From assembly GCA_905235225.1 (NCBI GenBank), contig CAJOKE010000018.1, positions 1 to 64,000 of the forward strand: a DNA stretch of 64,000 nucleotides, given 5' to 3'. The notes beneath the pieces are model-generated. The model was not told the origin of the DNA and did no database searches. It saw only the letters and a list, made by a program, of their open reading frames with translations. A program made the translations under genes and the position numbers. This document shows, one piece after another, positions 10,420 through 20,871 of this stretch (the first letter of the stretch is position 1; every line of letters begins with the position of its first letter). This stretch comes from Paludibacteraceae bacterium (lineage in GTDB: Bacteria; Bacteroidota; Bacteroidia; Bacteroidales; Paludibacteraceae).

Positions 10420-10451
10420 CAAAGGTACTGCTTTTTTTTCATATACGCAAA
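10420..10451 (-). promoter_or_regulatory. Bacteroidota promoter for the 1630-aa ORF
   Basis: Minus strand TTTG-CGTATATGAAAAAAAAGCAG(N20)-TACCTTTG. Confidence 0.75.
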
Positions 10452-10516
10452 TTTTTTCTTCATTTCGGTGAAATCCGTGTGTTGTTTTTATAGTCCGAAG
10501 TTGGCTACGTATTTGA

Positions 10517-10571
10517 AATAACCTAATAATAGCCTAATAATAACCTAATAATATCCTAATAAAATCATAAT
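10517..10571 (+). repeat. 11-bp-period array, 5 units
   Basis: AATAACCTAAT AATAGCCTAAT AATAACCTAAT AATATCCTAAT AAAATCATAAT. Confidence 0.92.
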
Positions 10572-10592
10572 AAAGAGAGTGGAGAAAGTTTG

Positions 10593-10624
10593 AAAAAAAA
10601 GTGCGGGGGACCGCACTTTTTTTT
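10593..10624. terminator. Bidirectional intrinsic terminator
   Basis: AAAAAAAAGTGCGG GGGA CCGCACTTTTTTTT. Confidence 0.85.
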
Positions 10625-10644
10625 GTTTTTGGATTTTGAGACAG

Positions 10645-11643
10645 TTACTTGATCGCCTGATTGGCCGTGATGATGACCATTTGGACGATGTCCTGTACTT
10701 TGCAGCCGCGGCTAAGGTCATTAACGGGAGCGGCGATACCTTGGAGTATCGGTCCTATAGCGTCAGCACCGGAGAAGCGTTCGACCAGTTTGTAGCCGAT
10801 ATTCCCCGCCTGCAAGTCGGGGAAGACGAGGACGTTCGCCTTTCCGGCAACAGGGGACTGCGGAGCTTTCTTGTCCGCCACAGAAGGAATGAGTGCGGCG
10901 TCCGCCTGTAGTTCGCCATCAATAGCGAGGTCGGGAGCGAGTTCGCGAGCAATGCGGGTCGCCTCTGTGACTTTGTCAATGAGTTCGTGTTTAGCACTAC
11001 CTTTGGTAGAGAACGAAAGCATTGCCACTTTGGGTTCTATTCCCGCCAAAGAGCGAGCTGTTTCGGCGGTAGAGACGGCTATTTGGGCAAGTTCGCGCGC
11101 ATCGGGACAGGGGTTGACGGCACAGTCAGCAAACACGAGTACGCCATTATCGCCAAGGTGCTTAGCGGGTGTGAGCATAAGGAACGCGCCGCTGACGATT
11201 CCCACGCCGGGTTTGGTTTTAAGGATCTGGAATGCGGGGCGGATAGTGTCGGCGGTAGTCCCTCGTGCGCCGGCGAGTTCGCCATCGGCGTCGCCCGCTT
11301 TGATCATCAGGCAACCGAGGTAGAGGGGGTCTTTGGCTTTTTTAGCCGCTTCCTCTTCAGTCATACCTTTCGCCTTGCGCAATTCATAGAGAAGCCCTGC
11401 ATATTTAGGCAGATCGGGGTTATTTTCGGGATCGATGATAACGGCCTCGCCTATATGTGTCAGGTTTTTCTCCGCCGCCATCCGCCGGATGGTGTCTGGG
11501 TTACCGATAAGAATAAGGTTGGCAATTTTGTCTTTCAACAAGATATCAGCCGCCTCGAGTGTTCGTGGTTCGTCCCCTTCGGGCAACACAATGCGCTGCG
11601 GATTAGCTTTCGCACGGGCGCACATTCTTTCTAAAATATCCAT
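10645..11643 (-). CDS. pta: Phosphate acetyltransferase
   Basis: MDILERMCARAKANPQRIVLPEGDEPRTLEAA; GELQADAALIP and GKANVLVFPDLQAGNIGYKL motifs. Confidence 0.97.
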   Translation of the reverse strand: MDILERMCARAKANPQRIVLPEGDEPRTLEAADILLKDKIANLILIGNPDTIRRMAAEKNLTHIGEAVIIDPENNPDLPKYAGLLYELRKAKGMTEEEAAKKAKDPLYLGCLMIKAGDADGELAGARGTTADTIRPAFQILKTKPGVGIVSGAFLMLTPAKHLGDNGVLVFADCAVNPCPDARELAQIAVSTAETARSLAGIEPKVAMLSFSTKGSAKHELIDKVTEATRIARELAPDLAIDGELQADAALIPSVADKKAPQSPVAGKANVLVFPDLQAGNIGYKLVERFSGADAIGPILQGIAAPVNDLSRGCKVQDIVQMVIITANQAIK

Positions 11644-11738
11644 AACTACAAATTTTACAAAAATCTTGTGCAAAAGTACAAAAAAGATACGATGTCTGCA
11701 ACAAAATGCACAAAAAAATTAAATTTTTAGCAAAAAAC

Positions 11739-11769
11739 TTTGGTAATTCAAAAAAAAGCAGTAATTTTG
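11739..11769 (+). promoter_or_regulatory. Bacteroidota promoter upstream of the OmpA-family gene
   Basis: TTTG (11739-11742), N19, TAATTTTG (11762-11769). Confidence 0.8.
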
Positions 11770-11825
11770 CGGGTCGTTAGCGAAAACGACATCAAACCAA
11801 CAGGCACAAACCACCAAAAAACACA

Positions 11826-13382
11826 ATGCTTATGCAGAAGAAACTATACCTCGCTTTGTTTGCAGTAATATGCTCGCTAAGTCTGTTTGCAGCAGAGTCT
11901 GATGGCGTGAAGGGTTCTCATCCGTGGAAGTTATCGGAGAATGAGAACGGTGTAGCAACGAAGTATGCGCATTGGACATTGGGTTTTGATTTGGGATTCA
12001 ACTCGTTTGACGGGGATTTCGGCAGCGAAATGAAGCACGCGGTGTGGATTCCGTCAGCGGGGTTGTCGTTAGAATACAACTTCACGCCGATATGGACATT
12101 GGGTATTCAGGCGAATTATGACTGGTACAAGGTGTTCGGGAAGGAAGGCGGTCAGCATGCAGACGTACTGTTAGACGGAATGATGATTCGCGGGCAGGCG
12201 TATATGGCGTTTGATTTGATGGCGGCATGCTATCCGAAGGCGCAGAAAAAGATTTTCGGTTTGGACCTATTAGCCGGTGGCGGTGCGGGCGTATTCAAGA
12301 ACAGTATCTATTACCCTGATGATTCCCGCCAACATACAGCGACATACGGTCCGGGTGCGCAAAGTGATGACAAATTCAGCAAGTTGTATCCGTTCATTTT
12401 AGCAGGTGCATTGTTTGATTTCAACGTAGGCCGCAGCATATCGTTGGGTTTGAAAGCGACATACACCTATTATATAAAGGATATAATTGACGGTCGCGGT
12501 TCATCGACCCCCGCAAGTAAGAATAACGACGGTATAATAGATGTGACGCTGCATATGCGCTGGAAGTTAGCAGCGCAGAAGAAGACGCATGTAAAGAACA
12601 TCGCCAGTTATGCAACGTTCGAGAAGATGAACGAGAAGGGTCGCGAGAAAGATACGCTGATTATCTCGCATGTAGATACGCTGTACATGATGCAGCAGTC
12701 AAGCGACCATTCCACCGCATCAGTTCATGTGGCTAAGGATTATGAATACGCATTCATATATTTCGACCACGATGAGAACGATTTGAACGACAAGGCACTG
12801 ATTGATATTCAGCAATTAGCGACCCGTTTGAAAGGCGACAAGAGCATCTGCATCGAGATTATCGGCTATGCGGATAACACCGGAACAGATGAATACAATA
12901 CGAACCTCGGTTATGCCCGCGCAAAGAATATCCGCGACGAGTTGGTAGAGGAACACTTCATTTCGCCCGACCGCATCACCTATTCGAGCGGCGGAGTCAT
13001 CCATGGCGGACGCAGTGAAGGAGCATACAGTCCGAACCGCCGTGCAGACATAAAGATCATGTCTTGCAGTGAGTTTGAGAGTGTCAAACGCGCGAATGAC
13101 GAGCGGAACGCCATAGTAGAGGCATCCCAATCGCAAGCGATGGCAGACCGCGAGAACGGAGTAATCACGGCTCCAGAAGGCTTGACATTGAGCGGCATTG
13201 CACGCAAATACTACGGCAATCCATTCTGTTGGGTATTCATTTACGAGGTGAACAAAACGGCACTGAAGAACAATCCGAATTATATAGCCCCGAAGACCCG
13301 TCTAGTAATCCCCGATTTGTCGATCGAGCAAAAGACTATTTCGAAGAAGAGAGCAGAAGCATATTATGAAAAGATAAAATAA
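11826..13382 (+). CDS. OmpA-family outer membrane protein with C-terminal LysM-like segment
   Basis: Signal peptide, N-terminal barrel-like region, OmpA domain (ICIEIIGYADNTGTDEYNTNLGYARAKNIRDEL...NRRADI), then LTLSGIARKYYGNPFCWVFIYEVNKTALKNNPNYIAPKTRLVIP. Confidence 0.85.
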   Translation: MLMQKKLYLALFAVICSLSLFAAESDGVKGSHPWKLSENENGVATKYAHWTLGFDLGFNSFDGDFGSEMKHAVWIPSAGLSLEYNFTPIWTLGIQANYDWYKVFGKEGGQHADVLLDGMMIRGQAYMAFDLMAACYPKAQKKIFGLDLLAGGGAGVFKNSIYYPDDSRQHTATYGPGAQSDDKFSKLYPFILAGALFDFNVGRSISLGLKATYTYYIKDIIDGRGSSTPASKNNDGIIDVTLHMRWKLAAQKKTHVKNIASYATFEKMNEKGREKDTLIISHVDTLYMMQQSSDHSTASVHVAKDYEYAFIYFDHDENDLNDKALIDIQQLATRLKGDKSICIEIIGYADNTGTDEYNTNLGYARAKNIRDELVEEHFISPDRITYSSGGVIHGGRSEGAYSPNRRADIKIMSCSEFESVKRANDERNAIVEASQSQAMADRENGVITAPEGLTLSGIARKYYGNPFCWVFIYEVNKTALKNNPNYIAPKTRLVIPDLSIEQKTISKKRAEAYYEKIK

Positions 13383-13389
13383 AAGGTCC

Positions 13390-13464
13390 GGTCCCGTAGC
13401 TCAGTTGGTTAGTAGCACCTGACTCATAATCAGGGGGTCCTTGGTTCAAGCCCAAGCGGGACCA
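13390..13464 (+). tRNA. tRNA with CAT anticodon (Met, or Ile2 if lysidine-modified)
   Basis: GGTCCCG/CGGGACC acceptor, anticodon loop CTCATAA, T-arm CTTGG TTCAAGC CCAAG; one D-stem mismatch. Confidence 0.9.
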
Positions 13465-13502
13465 CAAAGAAGGCGAATTAAAACGCCTTCTTTGTTTTTT
13501 TA
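13465..13502 (+). terminator. Intrinsic terminator after the tRNA
   Basis: CAAAGAAGGCG/CGCCTTCTTTG plus T-run. Confidence 0.85.
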
Positions 13503-13581
13503 TTACAAAAGTATAATAAAATTTTGGCATATCAATTATTTGTTGTACCTTTGCCGAATAGAACCAAATAACACAGAGAAT

Positions 13582-15237
13582 ATGAAACGCTTTTTAATTA
13601 TTACGGTCGTTGTGCTGTTTGCCGGAAGTGCGGCAGCACAAATGAGTTATGAAGAGTACCGCAAACAGCAACAAGCCCAATACCGCCAGTTCAAATCGGA
13701 GAGGCAAGCCGAATATGACGCATTCCGCAAACGAATCAACGAAGAGTATTCGGACTATATGAAGAAACGCTGGGAGAACTACGTTGCCGAGCCGGCAGAA
13801 GAACCGACCAAGGAGAAGCTTGTCGCTCCAGTAGTGTTCGAAGAAAAGGATGAGCAGCCCGAACAGTCCGTTCCTGGCAAAGACGAGCAAGGTGGGAAGA
13901 TAGAGCAGCAGCCGGTAAACCAAGAGCAGGCAAAAGCGGAGCAACAAGAGGGTGAAGACAAGGAAGAGCAAGCACAAAACGAGGAAAAAGACAATCGTCA
14001 GCAAGAGAAGGCAACAATCATCAAGGCTCCCATCGGCACCTTTACCCCGAAGCCGATAGCCGTTCAGAAAGACATAGTAATCGTGCCCAAGCCCCAGCCG
14101 GCTCCTGAGCCGATTGCCCCGGTAGAACCCGATGAGCAACAACCCCATAAGACAGTAGCCGTGAGTTTCTACGGGACGATGATGTCCATCGGCTTCCCCG
14201 ATCCGGATGAGTTCAAAGTGCCGGAACTGAAAGAGGCCGCGTTGGCAGAAGCATGGAAGCAGTTGTCGAACGAGAAATACGATATAACCGTCAATAACGC
14301 ACTGGCATTGCGGAGCAATCACAAATTGTGCGACTGGGCTTACATGAACCTATTGAAAGCCATTACGGAGAAGCATTATGGCAAGAGCAATGAAGCGGTT
14401 TACATGCAAGCGTACCTGATGACGCAATCAGGCTATAAAGTGCGTATGGCATTCTCGTCCAAAAAGAACCAATTATACCTGCTATTCGCGTGCCAATATG
14501 ATATATACTCCATGTCATTCTACCGCGTGGAAGGTCAGAAATTCTATGCCTTTGATTGCGATGCCAAGGATTTGAACATATGCCCGGCGTGCGTGAACAA
14601 AGAGAAATCGCTATCTCTACAGATTGCTTCGGACCAGAAGTTTGACAAAGACATGACCCCGAAGCGCACACTGAGTTCGAAGAAAGGTGTGACAGCAACG
14701 ATCAGTGTCAACAAGAACAATATAGATTTCTTTAACAATTATCCGTCCGCATCCATAAGCGGTGATCCGATGACACGCTGGGCGGCGTATGCCAACACCC
14801 CATTAGAGAAAAATGTCCGCGATGCCCTATATCCCCAGCTAAAAGCCAAGATAGACGGTCTGAGCGAGAAAGACGCCGTCGGTCTTCTGTTGAACTGGGT
14901 TCAGACCGCATTTGTATATGAATATGATGACAAGGTTTGGGGTCATGACCGTGCGTTCTTTGCCGCCGAGACATTGTTTTATCCGTATTGCGATTGCGAA
15001 GACCGTGCCATATTGTTCTCACGATTAGTGCGCGATTTGCTCGGATCGGATGTAGTACTGCTATATTATCCGGGACACCTTGCCGCAGCCGTCGGTTTCA
15101 AGGAACAAGTGAACGGTGATTATCTATTCTATCAAAACAAGAAATACGTGGTTTGCGACCCGACTTACATCAACGCCGGTGTAGGACGCACCATGCCGGG
15201 GATGGATAACCAGAAAGCGAAAGTGATCGTATTGTAA
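13582..15237 (+). CDS. Secreted protein with Glu/Gln-rich linker and transglutaminase-like cysteine protease domain
   Basis: Signal peptide MKRFLIITVVVLFAGSAAAQ; YPYCDCEDRAILFSRLVRDLLG...YYPGHLAAAV...VCDPTY resembles a transglutaminase-like Cys/His/Asp triad. Confidence 0.7.
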   Translation: MKRFLIITVVVLFAGSAAAQMSYEEYRKQQQAQYRQFKSERQAEYDAFRKRINEEYSDYMKKRWENYVAEPAEEPTKEKLVAPVVFEEKDEQPEQSVPGKDEQGGKIEQQPVNQEQAKAEQQEGEDKEEQAQNEEKDNRQQEKATIIKAPIGTFTPKPIAVQKDIVIVPKPQPAPEPIAPVEPDEQQPHKTVAVSFYGTMMSIGFPDPDEFKVPELKEAALAEAWKQLSNEKYDITVNNALALRSNHKLCDWAYMNLLKAITEKHYGKSNEAVYMQAYLMTQSGYKVRMAFSSKKNQLYLLFACQYDIYSMSFYRVEGQKFYAFDCDAKDLNICPACVNKEKSLSLQIASDQKFDKDMTPKRTLSSKKGVTATISVNKNNIDFFNNYPSASISGDPMTRWAAYANTPLEKNVRDALYPQLKAKIDGLSEKDAVGLLLNWVQTAFVYEYDDKVWGHDRAFFAAETLFYPYCDCEDRAILFSRLVRDLLGSDVVLLYYPGHLAAAVGFKEQVNGDYLFYQNKKYVVCDPTYINAGVGRTMPGMDNQKAKVIVL

Positions 15238-15238
15238 T

Positions 15239-15901
15239 ATGAAGAAGTTTTTGATTTGGTTGGCAGTGATTATCATTGCAGCGAGTGCTGCAGCAGGTTG
15301 GTATGCCTATGAGCATGGGGTGCGCTCATGGGACGAAGCGAAATACTTTGCCCGCCATGAATGGCAAAGAATCACAGAAAAAACCAAATCGCAGTTTAAT
15401 CAGGAGGAAGAACAGCAGGCTTCTACGCAGCAGCAACCGGTTCAACCGGTGATTACCGAACCCACACAGAAAGCCAAGTCCGATACGGTCAAAAAGCCGA
15501 AAGCCGAAGTGATTGCGGCACCAGAAGAAACGACAGACCGTTTCTCCATATTTAGCGCGGCAGAAGACGAAGAATATGATACGCTGCTAATAGGACACTG
15601 GCAGTGTGTTGACCATCCGACATGGCACAAGGTTTATACCGATGAATATTCCGGCAACGGCTATTATTGGGGGAAGGAATGGGACGAGGCGGAAGATGTC
15701 AACGAAGATGACCTTGTAGATTACGGCAACGGCTGGTTTGAGTGGAAGATGGACAAGAATGATGTCCTTGAGTTGGCAACCACAGATATGACCGAGTCAA
15801 GGGTACCATTTATCTATACAATCAAGAAATTATCCGACAAGGATCTGATATACGTGGAGCAACGGTCAACCGCCAAGCAGGTATTCCGAAGACAACAATA
15901 A
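15239..15901 (+). CDS. Hypothetical membrane-anchored protein
   Basis: ORF with N-terminal TM helix, one base after the preceding stop. Confidence 0.7.
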   Translation: MKKFLIWLAVIIIAASAAAGWYAYEHGVRSWDEAKYFARHEWQRITEKTKSQFNQEEEQQASTQQQPVQPVITEPTQKAKSDTVKKPKAEVIAAPEETTDRFSIFSAAEDEEYDTLLIGHWQCVDHPTWHKVYTDEYSGNGYYWGKEWDEAEDVNEDDLVDYGNGWFEWKMDKNDVLELATTDMTESRVPFIYTIKKLSDKDLIYVEQRSTAKQVFRRQQ

Positions 15902-15932
15902 TCCCCGAACCAATAGGGAGTCCCCAGTCCGA

Positions 15933-16823
15933 TTAAAGACTTAGCCAGACGAGAATGGTGTAGCAGAGATTAACCAATCCCGCTAACATCAGGCATGAGT
16001 TGTACTCTACCCCTTTCGCGCGCAACACCTTATAATACAAACAGGCAGCCGGTACAAAGACTGCCATTGCCCAATTCACTCCGAATGCGAGCCATGCGAA
16101 CAGGGGCATCAATGCCACGAGAATAGCGACTCCCACCAAAGCCGCGGGTTTGCCAAAACGCACGGGAAAAGTCTTTTTGCCCGCTTCGCGATCGGTATCC
16201 ACATCTCGGATGTTATTTATGGCAAGGACACACATTGAAATGAGTCCGCAAACAGCACCGGCATAAAGAGCAGTGATATGGCGGCTGTAGAAAGTAGCAG
16301 CGGTGACATCGATTCCTGCCGCCTTGTATTGCAAGAAAACAGTTCCCACCGTGGCAATAATTCCGTAATACAGAAAGACAAATATATCCGCTATACCAAG
16401 ATAGGACAACGAATAGTCCGTTGCGGTATAGAGCCACGCAAAGATAATCGCTGTCACCCCAATAGCAAGAATAAGCCAGCCACCGACATAACAGAGGAAA
16501 GCACCGGTAACGATTGCCACGCCAAGTGCCACAAAGCAGGCGGTGCGCATTTCGTCCGGAGTGACCTGTCCCTCTGCCAATGCACGGCTGAAACCTACGC
16601 GCCCTTTTTTATCCGTACCGCGGAGAAAATCATAGTAGTCGTTGATGAGATTACTAAGGATTTGAAGAGACAGTGCGCAAATGACGGTAAAAGCCGCAGC
16701 AGTATGTCCAAGCATACCCGCATAAGCAATTTGTTTATTCGCGACCAAAAGTCCCACCAACACAGGACACAATGATGCAAACAGTGTTTGCGGACGAATG
16801 ATTTTAAGCCAGATAGTCCTCAT
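15933..16823 (-). CDS. menA: 1,4-dihydroxy-2-naphthoate polyprenyltransferase
   Basis: UbiA family, NDYYDFLRGTDKKGRVGFSRALAEG, adjacent to ubiE. Confidence 0.92.
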   Translation of the reverse strand: MRTIWLKIIRPQTLFASLCPVLVGLLVANKQIAYAGMLGHTAAAFTVICALSLQILSNLINDYYDFLRGTDKKGRVGFSRALAEGQVTPDEMRTACFVALGVAIVTGAFLCYVGGWLILAIGVTAIIFAWLYTATDYSLSYLGIADIFVFLYYGIIATVGTVFLQYKAAGIDVTAATFYSRHITALYAGAVCGLISMCVLAINNIRDVDTDREAGKKTFPVRFGKPAALVGVAILVALMPLFAWLAFGVNWAMAVFVPAACLYYKVLRAKGVEYNSCLMLAGLVNLCYTILVWLSL

Positions 16824-17518
16824 TTTACAGCCGTATAAATAGTTGTTATACCCAAACTAAGCGTTTGGTAGTGCGCATCATGGAAGCCTGCGTTGAGCAG
16901 TTTTTGGCACATCCGCTCTCCCCAAACAAAACCTTTAACGCTGCGATTAAGATATGAATAGGCATTTTTGTCATGGCTGACGATTCTGCCGACAAAAGGC
17001 AAAATATGCGAAAAATACAAATCATACACCCAAGCGATAAAGGGGTTGGAAGGGTATGAAAATTCCAGAATCATCACTTGAGAGCCATGCTTGAGTACCC
17101 GCAGCATCTCACTCAAGCCTTTATCCAAATCAGAGAAATTACGCACTCCGTACGCACAGGTGACAAGGTCAAAGGAATTATCGTCAAACGGGAGTTCCAA
17201 GGCACTTCCCTGCATAAAGGCAATACGTTTTTGCAAGCCAAGGTTCTTCACTTTTTCCGCACCGATTTGCATCATTTGCGATGAAAGGTCAATACCTTGC
17301 ACATTGAGTTGCGGCATTTGGCGTGCTAATTCAATCGCGAGATCTGCTGTACCAATAGCGACATCCAGACAAGAGCGGATTGAATCCTTCGAACCGACAG
17401 TGCGGACTGCTTTTCTACGCCAATAGCGATCAATGTTAAGTGACAGCAAGTGATTCAGAAAATCATATCGGCCGGCAATACGGTCAAATAAAAAACCAAT
17501 ATTCTTCTTATCTTCCAT
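16820..17518 (-). CDS. ubiE: Demethylmenaquinone methyltransferase
   Basis: FDRIAGRYDFLNHLLSLNIDRYWRRKAV; class I SAM motifs. Start set at MEDKKN. Confidence 0.95.
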   Translation of the reverse strand: MEDKKNIGFLFDRIAGRYDFLNHLLSLNIDRYWRRKAVRTVGSKDSIRSCLDVAIGTADLAIELARQMPQLNVQGIDLSSQMMQIGAEKVKNLGLQKRIAFMQGSALELPFDDNSFDLVTCAYGVRNFSDLDKGLSEMLRVLKHGSQVMILEFSYPSNPFIAWVYDLYFSHILPFVGRIVSHDKNAYSYLNRSVKGFVWGERMCQKLLNAGFHDAHYQTLSLGITTIYTAVK

Positions 17519-17635
17519 AATTCTCCACAAAAGTACAGAAAAAAAAGCAGAATCACAAAAAAGACAAGCCAAAGAAGAAAAAAAGGAGAAAAAAGGACTA
17601 AATTTGTATGAAAAAGCACTTTTTTTGCAAAAATA

Positions 17636-17667
17636 TTTGTGTAGTTCAAAAAAAAGCAGTACTTTTG
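17636..17667 (+). promoter_or_regulatory. Bacteroidota promoter of tRNA-Gln/rplY
   Basis: TTTG, N20, TACTTTTG with AAAAAGCAG just upstream. Confidence 0.8.
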
Positions 17668-17698
17668 TCGTCGCTTTCGTGAAAACGGGAGTAAATGG

Positions 17699-17769
17699 TG
17701 CCTAATCGTATATCGGTAGTACATCAGATTTTGGTTCTGAGGGGCGAGGTTCGATTCCTCGTTAGGCAA
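17699..17769 (+). tRNA. tRNA-Gln (TTG)
   Basis: TGCCTAA/TTAGGCA acceptor; anticodon arm TCAGA TTTTGGT TCTGA. Confidence 0.93.
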
Positions 17770-17776
17770 CAAAAAC

Positions 17777-17794
17777 AGCCGCAAGGCTTTTTTT
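17777..17794 (+). terminator. Short hairpin plus T-tract (possible attenuator/terminator)
   Basis: AGCC GCAA GGCT TTTTTT. Confidence 0.55.
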
Positions 17795-17846
17795 ATGTAA
17801 TGATAAGTAGGGACATACACGTTCCGAATAAAGTAACTAAACAAAA

Positions 17847-18419
17847 ATGAAGACATTTGAATTGGTAGGTACTCCCCGTACGGAGTACGGAAAGAAAGCC
17901 GCAAAGGCTTTGCGTAAAGAAGAGTTAATCCCGTGCAACCTTTATGGTCTTGGTGAAAATCTGACTTTCAGCGTTGCAAAAGAGGACGTTCGCAAACTGA
18001 TTTACACTCCTGACACATTGGTTGTAGCCCTGACAATTGGTGAGACCAAGAAAATGGCAGTTGTGAAAGAGCTTCAGGTTCATCCTATTAGCGAGAATAT
18101 TCTTCACATTGATTTCCTTGAGGTAAACGAGAAGAAGCCTGTAACCGTAGAAATCCCTGTTCAATTAACCGGTCACGCAGAGGGTGTTAAAGCCGGTGGT
18201 AAGCTCAGTTTGGAGATGCGCAAACTGAAAGTAAACGGAATCTACACCAATATTCCCGAGCGCATAGTAATTGATGTGACCTCTTTGGGTCTTGGTAAGA
18301 AACTGGCTGTCAGCGACATCAACGTAGAGAACTGCAAGTTGATGAACGTACAAGACGCATGTGTTGCCCAAGTAAAAGCAACCCGCGCAAGTGCCACAGC
18401 AGCCGAAACAGCTGAATAA
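17847..18419 (+). CDS. rplY: Ribosomal protein bL25 (CTC family)
   Basis: [34 protein letters not shown]. Confidence 0.95.
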   Translation: MKTFELVGTPRTEYGKKAAKALRKEELIPCNLYGLGENLTFSVAKEDVRKLIYTPDTLVVALTIGETKKMAVVKELQVHPISENILHIDFLEVNEKKPVTVEIPVQLTGHAEGVKAGGKLSLEMRKLKVNGIYTNIPERIVIDVTSLGLGKKLAVSDINVENCKLMNVQDACVAQVKATRASATAAETAE

Positions 18420-18985
18420 TGAGTAAATACCTGATTGTCGGTCTCGGTAATATCGGCGATGAATACCGAAACACCCGACACAACATAGGATTCAAGATGT
18501 TGGACGCTTTTGCAGAAGCGTCCAACATTGCATTTGAAGACAAGCGTTACGGTTTTGTCGGAAAGGGACGAGTGAAAAACGCCGAACTTGTTCTACTGAA
18601 GCCAAGTACATACATGAACCTTAGCGGTAATGCCGTTCGGTACTGGATGAACGAGGAAAAGATACCATTGGAGAATCTTCTCGTGTTGGTGGATGACCTT
18701 AACCTTCCATTCGGAACGATTCGTATCCGGAAACAGGGCAGTGCAGGCGGTCACAACGGTCTCGGTCACATAGAGCAAGTACTCTGCACCCCCAATTACG
18801 CCAGAGTACGTTTCGGGATCGGAAACGAGTTTAACCGCGGCGGACAAATCAACTATGTCCTTGGCGAATGGACAGATGACGAAGAAAAAGCCATGCCAGA
18901 ACGGCTTAATGTGGTGAAAGAGATAATCCCCTCTTTCTGTCTGCAAGGAATAGAGCGGACAATGAATATATATAATGGCAAATAG
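18419..18985 (+). CDS. pth: Peptidyl-tRNA hydrolase
   Basis: [37 protein letters not shown]. Confidence 0.97.
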   Translation: MSKYLIVGLGNIGDEYRNTRHNIGFKMLDAFAEASNIAFEDKRYGFVGKGRVKNAELVLLKPSTYMNLSGNAVRYWMNEEKIPLENLLVLVDDLNLPFGTIRIRKQGSAGGHNGLGHIEQVLCTPNYARVRFGIGNEFNRGGQINYVLGEWTDDEEKAMPERLNVVKEIIPSFCLQGIERTMNIYNGK

Positions 18986-20870
18986 GTTGTGGAAACATCC
19001 GTGGGTAATGGCAGCGTGTAATTTTACGCTGATGATGGTGATTTTCTCACTATCGCGGGTTTTCTATTATTTGATTACAAAAGATTCATATCCTGATGTC
19101 ACCCCCAGCCACCTATGGGAGTTATTAGCCGGTGGCATTCGGTTTGATTTGACAGCCCTATTGTATCTGAACAGCGTATATTTGCTGTTGGAATTAGTTC
19201 CGTTCCGCTTTCGTCAGCACAAACGCTACGAGCAAGCAGCACAATGGTTCTACCTGATTCCCAACGGTTTAGCGATTGTAGTGAATTGCATTGACATGGT
19301 CTATATGCAGTTCACCGGACGGCGGACAACCGTGACATTTTTTTCGGAATTCCAGCATGACAGTAACATCGTTCACATCTTTTTTACATCGGTAGTGCAA
19401 TATTGGTATGTGACACTATTTGCCCTTGTCATGCTAACAATAATGGTGTTGCTATCGCGGAAGAAAGTGGATACAGGCAGTCCAAGACACTCCATTATAT
19501 ATTATCCCACCGAAACAGCTATCCTGCTAATCAGCATTTACTTCGTAGTAATCGGAATTCGAGGCGGGTTCGGCGTTTACACAAGACCCATTACGCTAAG
19601 TAATGCCTTAGCCTACACAAACCACCCCAACGAAACCAATATTGTTCTCAACACTCCATTTGCCATCATGCGCTCAACTGAGGGCAAAAGTTTTCCCGAT
19701 TTGCATTATTTTGAAGAAACGCAGGCAGAGCAAATCATGTCACCCGTTCATAAAGCAGAACCGACAACCAGCCTCATTCGCAAGAATGTAGTAATTTTTA
19801 TACTGGAAAGTTTCTCGAAAGAATATCTTGGTCATTATACCCCCTTCCTTGATTCACTCGCCAGCCAAGCATTAACATTCGACCTAAGTTTCGCCAACGG
19901 GCGCAAATCCATAGATGCAATGCCATCTATTCTATCCTCTATTCCCATGTTGATTACGCCGTATATCCTGACTCCCTACTACACAAACGACGTGGCATCA
20001 ATCGCCTCCTACCTTGGTGCGAAAGGCTGGCAGACAGGCTTTTTCCATGGTGCGCCCAATGGAAGTATGGGCTTTCAGGCATACGCACGTTCATGCGGGT
20101 TTGACGCATACTATGGCAAGGACGAATACAACAACGATGCCGACTTTGACGGTTATTGGGCAATTTGGGATGAGGAGTTCCTGCAGTTTTTCGGGAAAAC
20201 CATGTCAAGCATGCAGGAGCCGTTCATGACCGCGGTATTCACGGCATCCAGTCACCACCCGTTCCAAGTCCCCAAACGCTATGAAGGCGTTTTCCCCGAA
20301 GGGACACATCCCATACACAAGTGCATCGGCTACAGCGATTACGCCTTAAGACAGTTTTTTAACTATGCCAAGCGACAACCATGGTACGAAAACACCCTAT
20401 TTGTCCTAACCGCAGACCATACCAACGCCCTTACAACACCTGAATACTCCACTGATAAAGGACGATATGAAGTACCGATTATTTTCTTTGACCCGAAAAT
20501 GGAAGAATCACTTCGCACCAAAAAACGCCCCTACCCTGTGGCACAAGTAGATATAATGCCGTCTATTTTGGCTTATTTAGGTTACGATGAACCGTTCTTT
20601 GCCTTCGGAGAAGATGCCATCATACATGACAAGCAAGAACCGTATGTAATCAATTATAATAATCCCGTTTACCAAATATTCTCCGACAGCATTTTGGTGC
20701 AATTTGACGGACAAAATGTGACGGCTGTATATAACTTCGCAGAAGATAATTTGCTGCACCATAACATAAAAGACTCCATAGATATAACAAATATGGTACA
20801 GTATCTCAAAGCAACCATACAACAATACACCACCCGAATGCGGGAGAACCGAGTAGCAATCAACAAATAA
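18975..20870 (+). CDS. LTA synthase-like sulfatase-family membrane protein
   Basis: N-terminal TM helices; [41 protein letters not shown] alkaline phosphatase-superfamily motifs. Confidence 0.88.
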   Translation: MANRLWKHPWVMAACNFTLMMVIFSLSRVFYYLITKDSYPDVTPSHLWELLAGGIRFDLTALLYLNSVYLLLELVPFRFRQHKRYEQAAQWFYLIPNGLAIVVNCIDMVYMQFTGRRTTVTFFSEFQHDSNIVHIFFTSVVQYWYVTLFALVMLTIMVLLSRKKVDTGSPRHSIIYYPTETAILLISIYFVVIGIRGGFGVYTRPITLSNALAYTNHPNETNIVLNTPFAIMRSTEGKSFPDLHYFEETQAEQIMSPVHKAEPTTSLIRKNVVIFILESFSKEYLGHYTPFLDSLASQALTFDLSFANGRKSIDAMPSILSSIPMLITPYILTPYYTNDVASIASYLGAKGWQTGFFHGAPNGSMGFQAYARSCGFDAYYGKDEYNNDADFDGYWAIWDEEFLQFFGKTMSSMQEPFMTAVFTASSHHPFQVPKRYEGVFPEGTHPIHKCIGYSDYALRQFFNYAKRQPWYENTLFVLTADHTNALTTPEYSTDKGRYEVPIIFFDPKMEESLRTKKRPYPVAQVDIMPSILAYLGYDEPFFAFGEDAIIHDKQEPYVINYNNPVYQIFSDSILVQFDGQNVTAVYNFAEDNLLHHNIKDSIDITNMVQYLKATIQQYTTRMRENRVAINK

Positions 20871-20871
20871 T

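Noticed and set aside
13441-13581. Long start of the ORF at 13441 (MVQAQAGPQRRR)
   Set aside because: It begins inside the tRNA and terminator; a signal peptide starts at 13582.
13594-14322. 242-aa minus-strand Leu/Phe-rich ORF
   Set aside because: Artefact of the reverse complement of a Glu/Gln/Lys-rich coding region.
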